The notes under the pieces are model-generated. The model was not told the DNA's origin, made no database searches, and was given only the letters and a program-made list of their open reading frames with translations. From positions 1,826,321-1,890,320 of the forward strand of contig NZ_KQ955208.1 of the NCBI RefSeq assembly GCF_001546115.1: a stretch of 64,000 bases of DNA. Reading direction: 5' to 3'. Shown piece by piece: positions 60,169 to 64,000 of this stretch; position 1 is the first letter of the stretch, and the number at the start of each line of letters is the position of its first letter. Position numbers and translations under genes: made by a program. Origin of the DNA: Paracoccus aminovorans (lineage in GTDB: Bacteria > Pseudomonadota > Alphaproteobacteria > Rhodobacterales > Rhodobacteraceae).

Positions 60169-60726
60169 ACCTGTTCCGGATGATGCCTCGCGGGCCGGCC
60201 GACTCGTCCCCTGAGGCAGCGCAAGTCTGGATGGACCACGCTCAGAATCTGCGCCGCACACTGTTTAGGGAACGGGATGGCGTCAGGTGACACTTTGCGG
60301 CCAAGCAAGGGGCAAGGAAGATATTTATTTACAGGACTATAGCGCAAACGGAGTGTCCCATCACCATCGACCGCGGCCCGCCACCTGCCCAGAGCTCATC
60401 ACCTTACCTGCATCGCGCGGTGGACCGGCGCAACGGCCACTGCAAACCGGCTTCGGGCCGGCCCTGCGGCCCTCGGCAAGCCCGGGCGGTTCCCGCTCCG
60501 GACAGCAAGCCGAGCGCCACCGGCGCGGGAATGGCGCTCCGCTGAAGCCTCGATCCGAAGCTCGTATTTCCCTTGCATGACCTCAGACATATCGTGCTTA
60601 TAGTTCACGGGGATTGGCAAGAATCGCTATTCCGTATTATGGACGAATTGGTTCGGTTTCGGCTCGCGTAGGGCCTGGGTTTTGTCCGGCGCTGCTGTCG
60701 GGTGTGAGTTATGAGTAGGTGTTTTC
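60169..60726. other. 558-bp stretch without a recognisable gene
   Basis: Between the fliJ-like gene and the TetR gene I see no convincing intact gene. On the - strand a short frame starting at about 60590 begins SEVMQGKYELRIEASAER, somewhat like the N-terminus of an IS66-type TnpA, but it loses similarity quickly, so a decayed IS fragment is possible. An AT-rich patch near 60315-60340 and another near 60590-60660 could hold promoters. Confidence 0.45.
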
Positions 60727-61374
60727 ATGGGAATCAAGTCGCTTCCGGTGACGCGCGGCCGCAAGTTTCTGCAGGTGCTTGAAGGGGCGCGGACGATCTT
60801 CCTGCGCGACGGCTTCGAAGGCGCCAGCGTGGACGAGATCGCGCGCGAAGCCGGGGTCTCCAAGGCCACGCTCTACAGCTATTTCCCCGACAAGCGCGTC
60901 ATGTTCATCGAGGTCTTCCGCAACGAGCTGGCGCGCGAGACCGCCGATGCCGGTGCCCTGATCGAGGTCGACCTGCCGGTCGAGCAGGTGCTGCCCTTCA
61001 TCGTGCAGCTCATCTCGGCGCATCTGATCTCGGAATTCGGGCTGCGCATCTATCGCGTCAGCGTCGGCGAGGCCGAGCGCTTTCCCTCGCTGGCCCGCGA
61101 GTATTACGAATCCGGCCTGCTGCTGCTGCGCCGGCAACTGGTCGGCTATCTGGAACGCTGCGTGCAGCGCCACGAATTGTGCATCGCCGATCTCGACCTG
61201 GCCGCCGACCAGCTGATCGAGCTTGCCGGCGTCGGCATTCACAACCGCGCCCTGTTCCTCGGGCCGCAGGCGATCGACAAGGACCAGCTGCGCAAGGTCA
61301 ATCGGGGCGCCGTGCGGATGTTCCTGTCCTGCTATGGCAACAGGCACGCCGCCCTGGCCGAGGCGGCGCAGTAG
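60727..61374 (+). CDS. TetR-family transcriptional regulator
   Basis: A 215-residue repressor-type regulator. The helix-turn-helix lies at about residues 20-62: TIFLRDGFEGASVDEIAREAGVSKATLYSYFPDK is the classic TetR pattern. The C-terminal part is a helical ligand/dimer domain (TetR_C-like, with RRQLVGYLERCVQRHELCIA). Ligand and targets cannot be inferred; no efflux or enzyme gene is next to it. A long gap upstream (558 bp) and a hairpin downstream suggest a single-gene unit. Confidence 0.9.
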   Translation: MGIKSLPVTRGRKFLQVLEGARTIFLRDGFEGASVDEIAREAGVSKATLYSYFPDKRVMFIEVFRNELARETADAGALIEVDLPVEQVLPFIVQLISAHLISEFGLRIYRVSVGEAERFPSLAREYYESGLLLLRRQLVGYLERCVQRHELCIADLDLAADQLIELAGVGIHNRALFLGPQAIDKDQLRKVNRGAVRMFLSCYGNRHAALAEAAQ

Positions 61375-61387
61375 CGCCATGGCACCG

Positions 61388-61420
61388 GCGCCACGCCCGG
61401 GGGCGATCTGCCGGGGGCGC
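61388..61420 (+). terminator. Hairpin after the TetR gene
   Basis: GCGCC-ACG-CCCGG pairs with CCGGG-GGCGC (10 bp, 3-base bulge, 10-base loop), followed by TTCTCATTTG, a T-rich stretch. It starts 13 bases after the TetR stop. Confidence 0.55.
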
Positions 61421-61485
61421 TTCTCATTTGCCGGCAGCATGCTTATGATGCCGCGTCAGATCTTTTCGCACTGGATGACCGCCCG

Positions 61486-61824
61486 ATGACCCGAGCCCTG
61501 ATCGCGCTTCTTGCCCTTGCCCCCCTTGCCGCCTGCGCGCCGGCCTATGCCCCCGAACCCGAGCCGGTGCCCGCCGTGGCACCGCTGCCGCCGACCCCCG
61601 TCGCCGGCGTCAGCGGCCTGGAATCGCGCGAGCCCGATGCCTGCCACGCCAAGGACTACGTTGCGGCGCTGGGTCAGCCGGGCACCGTCATCTCGACCCT
61701 GGGCGTGACGCGCGAATATCGCGTCGTCGAATATCGCGGCATCGAGCCGCAGGAATACAACCCCCTGCGCATCGTCTTCCGCCTGGATGCGGCCGGCAAT
61801 ATCTACAACATCGACTGCGGCTGA
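61486..61824 (+). CDS. Lipoprotein with I78 inhibitor-like fold, first of two
   Basis: A 112-residue lipoprotein. The signal ends in the lipobox LAAC (about Cys17), followed by a Pro-rich spacer. From residue 52 the pattern DACHAKDYVAALGQPG, a middle basic stretch (REYRVVEYRG) and RIVFRLDAAGNIYNIDCG match the I78 peptidase-inhibitor family plan, including two conserved cysteines. Inhibitor activity is inferred. A homologous gene follows after 10 bp. Confidence 0.75.
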   Translation: MTRALIALLALAPLAACAPAYAPEPEPVPAVAPLPPTPVAGVSGLESREPDACHAKDYVAALGQPGTVISTLGVTREYRVVEYRGIEPQEYNPLRIVFRLDAAGNIYNIDCG

Positions 61825-61834
61825 GGGCGCGGCG

Positions 61835-62113
61835 ATGAAAGCCCTGCTTCTTCTGCTGCCGGTCTGCGCCCTGGCCGCCTGCGTCGAGACCGAGGCCCCG
61901 GCGCCCGCCCCGCAGCCCGAGGCCGACAGTTGCCATGCGGCTCAGTTCCGCGGCCTGGTCGGCCAGCCCCGCGCGGTTCTCGACAGCATGAAGCTGCCCC
62001 CGGCGACGCGGGTGATCGGACCGCGGGATGCGGTGACGATGGACCTGCGTCCCGACCGGCTGAACTTCGAGATCGACGACAAGGCCGTCATCGCGAAGAT
62101 CGGTTGCTACTGA
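61835..62113 (+). CDS. Lipoprotein of the peptidase inhibitor I78 family, second of two
   Basis: A 92-residue lipoprotein. The signal ends with lipobox LAAC (about Cys16). The I78 pattern is clear: SCHAAQFRGLVGQPRAVLDS, then LPPATRVIGPRDAVTMDLRP and DRLNFEIDDKAVIAKIGC, with two cysteines. Family members inhibit serine proteases such as subtilisins. The ATG at 61835 begins the signal; a longer frame upstream only shadows the first gene. A strong terminator follows at 62117. Confidence 0.85.
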   Translation: MKALLLLLPVCALAACVETEAPAPAPQPEADSCHAAQFRGLVGQPRAVLDSMKLPPATRVIGPRDAVTMDLRPDRLNFEIDDKAVIAKIGCY

Positions 62114-62116
62114 AAG

Positions 62117-62142
62117 AAGGGCGCGGCGACCGCGCCCTTTTT
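62117..62142 (+). terminator. Rho-independent terminator after the I78 lipoprotein pair
   Basis: A perfect 10-bp stem (AAGGGCGCGG/CCGCGCCCTT) with a 3-base loop, followed by TTT. It begins 4 bases after the stop codon. Confidence 0.88.
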
Positions 62143-62333
62143 CTTGCGGCGGGTGACGCAAGGTGCGGCAATGGCATCACCATCCTTGCGGCAGGACCTG
62201 GCGCTGAAGAGCGTCGCTGCATGAGCGACGGCTCGTAACGCCGAATCAAGCCCCTGCCGAATGGGGATGGATTGACGGAACGGACTGGTGGAATCTGGCG
62301 AAATGTCCGGTAAACACAGCGCTTTACAGGGAA

Positions 62334-62423
62334 TGGCGGAGACGAAGGGATTCGAACCCTCGAGGCGGTTTCCCGCCTGCACCCTTAGCAGGGGTGTGCC
62401 TTCGACCACTCGGCCACGTCTCC
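62334..62423 (-). tRNA. tRNA-Ser(GCT)
   Basis: On the - strand the acceptor stem GGAGACG (62417-62423) pairs with CGTCTCC (62338-62344), followed by discriminator G and an encoded CCA. The anticodon arm CACCC-CTGCTAA-GGGTG gives anticodon GCT (serine AGC/AGU codons). The long variable arm (GCGGG-AAA-CCGC-type) and GGTTCGAATCC T-arm fit tRNA-Ser. The 90-nt length includes CCA. Confidence 0.95.
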
Positions 62424-62431
62424 GCCGCCCC

Positions 62432-62459
62432 GTATATGGAGCAAGCTGCAAGGAAACAA
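62432..62459 (-). promoter_or_regulatory. Possible promoter of tRNA-Ser
   Basis: On the - strand TTGTTT (62454-62459) and ATATAC (62432-62437) are spaced by 16 bases, ending 9 bases before the tRNA 5' end. The match to sigma-70-type hexamers is moderate and the spacing to the mature 5' end is short, so this is tentative. Confidence 0.4.
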
Positions 62460-62693
62460 GGGGCTTTCGGAGAGATGGCTCAACCGGCCGGCCAGCGCGG
62501 GATTTCCGCAACTTCTCGCAGCCTGTCACGCCGCAGGCCCGGTTTGCGGGTCGGCCCAGAGGTTTCCGCATGAGAAGGACGTGGCGGGCCTGAACCAGCA
62601 AGACCCGGGGAACGGAGCCGAGCCAGGGCAGATCTTTTTCCGCGCGATCACCGGCGAAGCCTGGTCCCATCCAGGCCGCAGAGCTCAACCGGG

Positions 62694-64000
62694 CTACCGA
62701 TCCCGGACGGCGGCGGCCTCGCCCGCGGCGCGGGTCTCGGCCAGGGTGGCGCCGGTGGACAGGGCCTCGGGATCCAGGCGCAGGTCCAGCACCGCCAGCG
62801 TGCCGGCGGCGCGGGCGCGGGCGAAGGCGGCGGCGAAATCCTCTTGCCGGGTCACGCTTTCGCCGAAGCCGCCATGGGCGCGGGCCAGCGCGGCGAAGTC
62901 GGGGTTTGCCAGGTCGGTGCCCGAGACCCGGCCGGGATAGCTGCGCTCCTGATGCATGCGGATGGTGCCATAGCGGCCATTGTTCGCCACCAGCACGATC
63001 ACGGCGGCGCCATGCTGGGCGGCGGTCGAAAGCTCGTTCATCGTCATCTGCAGGCAGCCGTCGCCGGCCATGCAGACCACCGTTCGCCCGGGATGCTGCA
63101 GCTTGGCGGCGATGGCCGCGGGCAGGCCGTAGCCCATCGAGCCCGAGGTCGGCGCCAGCTGGCTGCCCCAGCGGCGAAAACGGTAGTAGCGATGCACGAA
63201 AGCCGCGTAATTGCCCGCGCCGTTGGTGATGATCGCATCCTCGGGCAGGCTGTCCGAGAGCCAGCGCACCACCGCCTCCATCCGCACCGCGCCGGGGGTG
63301 GGCTGCGGCTGCTGCCAGGTCTCGTAGTCGGCGCGCAACCCGGCGGTCCAGTCGTCCCAGCGGCGCGGCGCCGGCAGCCGGGCCAGCGCGGCGACCACCG
63401 CGCGCGGATCGGCCACCAGCCCCGGATCGGGCCGCCACAGATGCCCCAGCTCATCGGGCGCGGGATGGACATGGATCACCCGCAGATGCGGCCGGACCGG
63501 GTCCATCAGCTCATAGCCGCGGGTCAGCGTGTCGCCCAGCCGCGCGCCCAAGGACAGCAGGCAATCCGCCTGCGCCAAGGCCTGCCCCAGGGCCGGGTTC
63601 ATGCCGACGCCCAGATCGCCGACATAGTTCGGATGCGCGTTGTCCATATGGCCCTGGCGGCGAAACGGCACGGCGACCGGCAGGCCCCAGGTTCCGGCAA
63701 AGCGCGCCAGGTCATCGGCCGCCGCCTGCGACCAGAGCGTGCCGCCCGGGATCACCAGCGGGCGCTCGGCCCCGGCCAGCGCCTTGGCCAGCGCCGCGAC
63801 CGACTCGGGCGCCACCGCCGTCAGGGCCACGGCAGGCGGCGGAATGTCGGAGACCTCGGCGCGGGCGCTCAGCATGTCCTCGGGCAGGGCCAGCACCACC
63901 GGCCCGGGCCGCCCCGAGACCGCCAGGTGAAAGGCGCGCGACAGGTATTCGGGAATGCGCTCGGTCTGGTCGATCTCGGCCACCCATTTCGCCAGCGGGC
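62694..64000 (-). CDS. TPP-dependent enzyme, acetolactate synthase-like (5' end outside window)
   Basis: At least 434 residues of a thiamine-diphosphate enzyme; the frame runs off the right edge, so the N-terminus is missing. Visible are the middle domain (RPGPVVLALPEDM, RPLVIPGGTLWSQAA) and the C-terminal TPP domain with GDGCLQMTMNELSTAAQHG and, 31 residues on, NNGRYG, forming the GDG-NN cofactor motif. The family includes acetolactate synthase large subunit, glyoxylate carboligase and benzoylformate decarboxylase; no small regulatory subunit follows, so a catabolic relative of acetolactate synthase is as likely. Confidence 0.85.
   Translation of the reverse strand, partial: PLAKWVAEIDQTERIPEYLSRAFHLAVSGRPGPVVLALPEDMLSARAEVSDIPPPAVALTAVAPESVAALAKALAGAERPLVIPGGTLWSQAAADDLARFAGTWGLPVAVPFRRQGHMDNAHPNYVGDLGVGMNPALGQALAQADCLLSLGARLGDTLTRGYELMDPVRPHLRVIHVHPAPDELGHLWRPDPGLVADPRAVVAALARLPAPRRWDDWTAGLRADYETWQQPQPTPGAVRMEAVVRWLSDSLPEDAIITNGAGNYAAFVHRYYRFRRWGSQLAPTSGSMGYGLPAAIAAKLQHPGRTVVCMAGDGCLQMTMNELSTAAQHGAAVIVLVANNGRYGTIRMHQERSYPGRVSGTDLANPDFAALARAHGGFGESVTRQEDFAAAFARARAAGTLAVLDLRLDPEALSTGATLAETRAAGEAAAVRDR

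Noticed and set aside
62334..62423. tRNA-Ser as an integration site
   Set aside because: No integrase gene and no second partial copy of the tRNA 3' end are visible in the window.
61..64000. CRISPR arrays
   Set aside because: No regularly spaced short repeats were seen anywhere in the window.

Overview
The window is high-GC alphaproteobacterial chromosome, most like Paracoccus or a close Rhodobacterales relative. This rests on the GC-rich codon use, the style of the flagellar genes, a ModE-like protein with only the DNA-binding part, the tamA-tamB pair, and decayed IS110-, IS5- and IS66-type elements. The species call is inference. No phage, plasmid or CRISPR signature is visible.

Layout. 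(1) 1-5258: flagellar genes on the + strand, namely the end of motB, then flgE, flgK, flgL and flgI. (2) 5259-6824: a scar of two dead insertion sequences, a frameshifted IS110-family transposase and an N-terminal IS5-family fragment. (3) 6825-20014: housekeeping genes (HIT protein, ahcY, an unknown exported protein, glk, tamA-tamB), then a MarR-regulated EmrB/EmrA-type efflux operon with a striking 28-bp palindromic operator. (4) 20015-24000: an accessory pocket with an unrecognised lower-GC secreted protein and a complete but decayed IS66 element with matched terminal repeats and an exact 8-bp target duplication. (5) 24049-36277: ftsK, a DapC-like aminotransferase and an amidase on the - strand; a UbiH-type hydroxylase and lolA on the + strand; a transglycosylase lipoprotein; modE-like-modA-modB-modC; a thiolase. 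(6) 36425-49996: a zinc-ribbon DUF1003 membrane protein, a queuosine-precursor transporter, a phytase-like protein/mepA/UMF1-type MFS operon, a thioesterase, a YggT protein, recQ, and an RND pump with two adaptors. (7) 50127-60168: the rest of the flagellar genes, as two divergent operons. fliF, fliH-like, fliN and fliP lie on the - strand. fliL, an unknown gene, a motE-like gene, motA, a second unknown gene, flhA, fliR, flhB and a fliJ-like gene lie on the + strand. (8) 60727-64000: a TetR regulator, two tandem I78-like lipoproteins, tRNA-Ser(GCT), and the edge of an acetolactate-synthase-like TPP enzyme.

How the genes work together. The two flagellar blocks complement each other: hook, junction and P-ring proteins plus the MotB stator in the first; MS ring, export gate, switch part and MotA in the second. 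They are separated by about 45 kb of unrelated genes, and an IS scar lies directly against the first block. Each block has a TTAx-N7-TTAx motif of the CtrA type in its promoter region (225-239 and 53289-53303), so both may belong to one CtrA regulon. fliQ, fliM, fliG, fliI and flagellin are not in the window.

The least explained parts are two small unknown proteins embedded by overlapping start/stop codons in the motA-flhA operon, the unknown secreted protein at 20143-21243, the lower-GC flgK-flgL-flgI segment, and the gene-free stretches 37130-37622 and 60169-60726. I did not find a convincing wholly new multigene defence or metabolic system.
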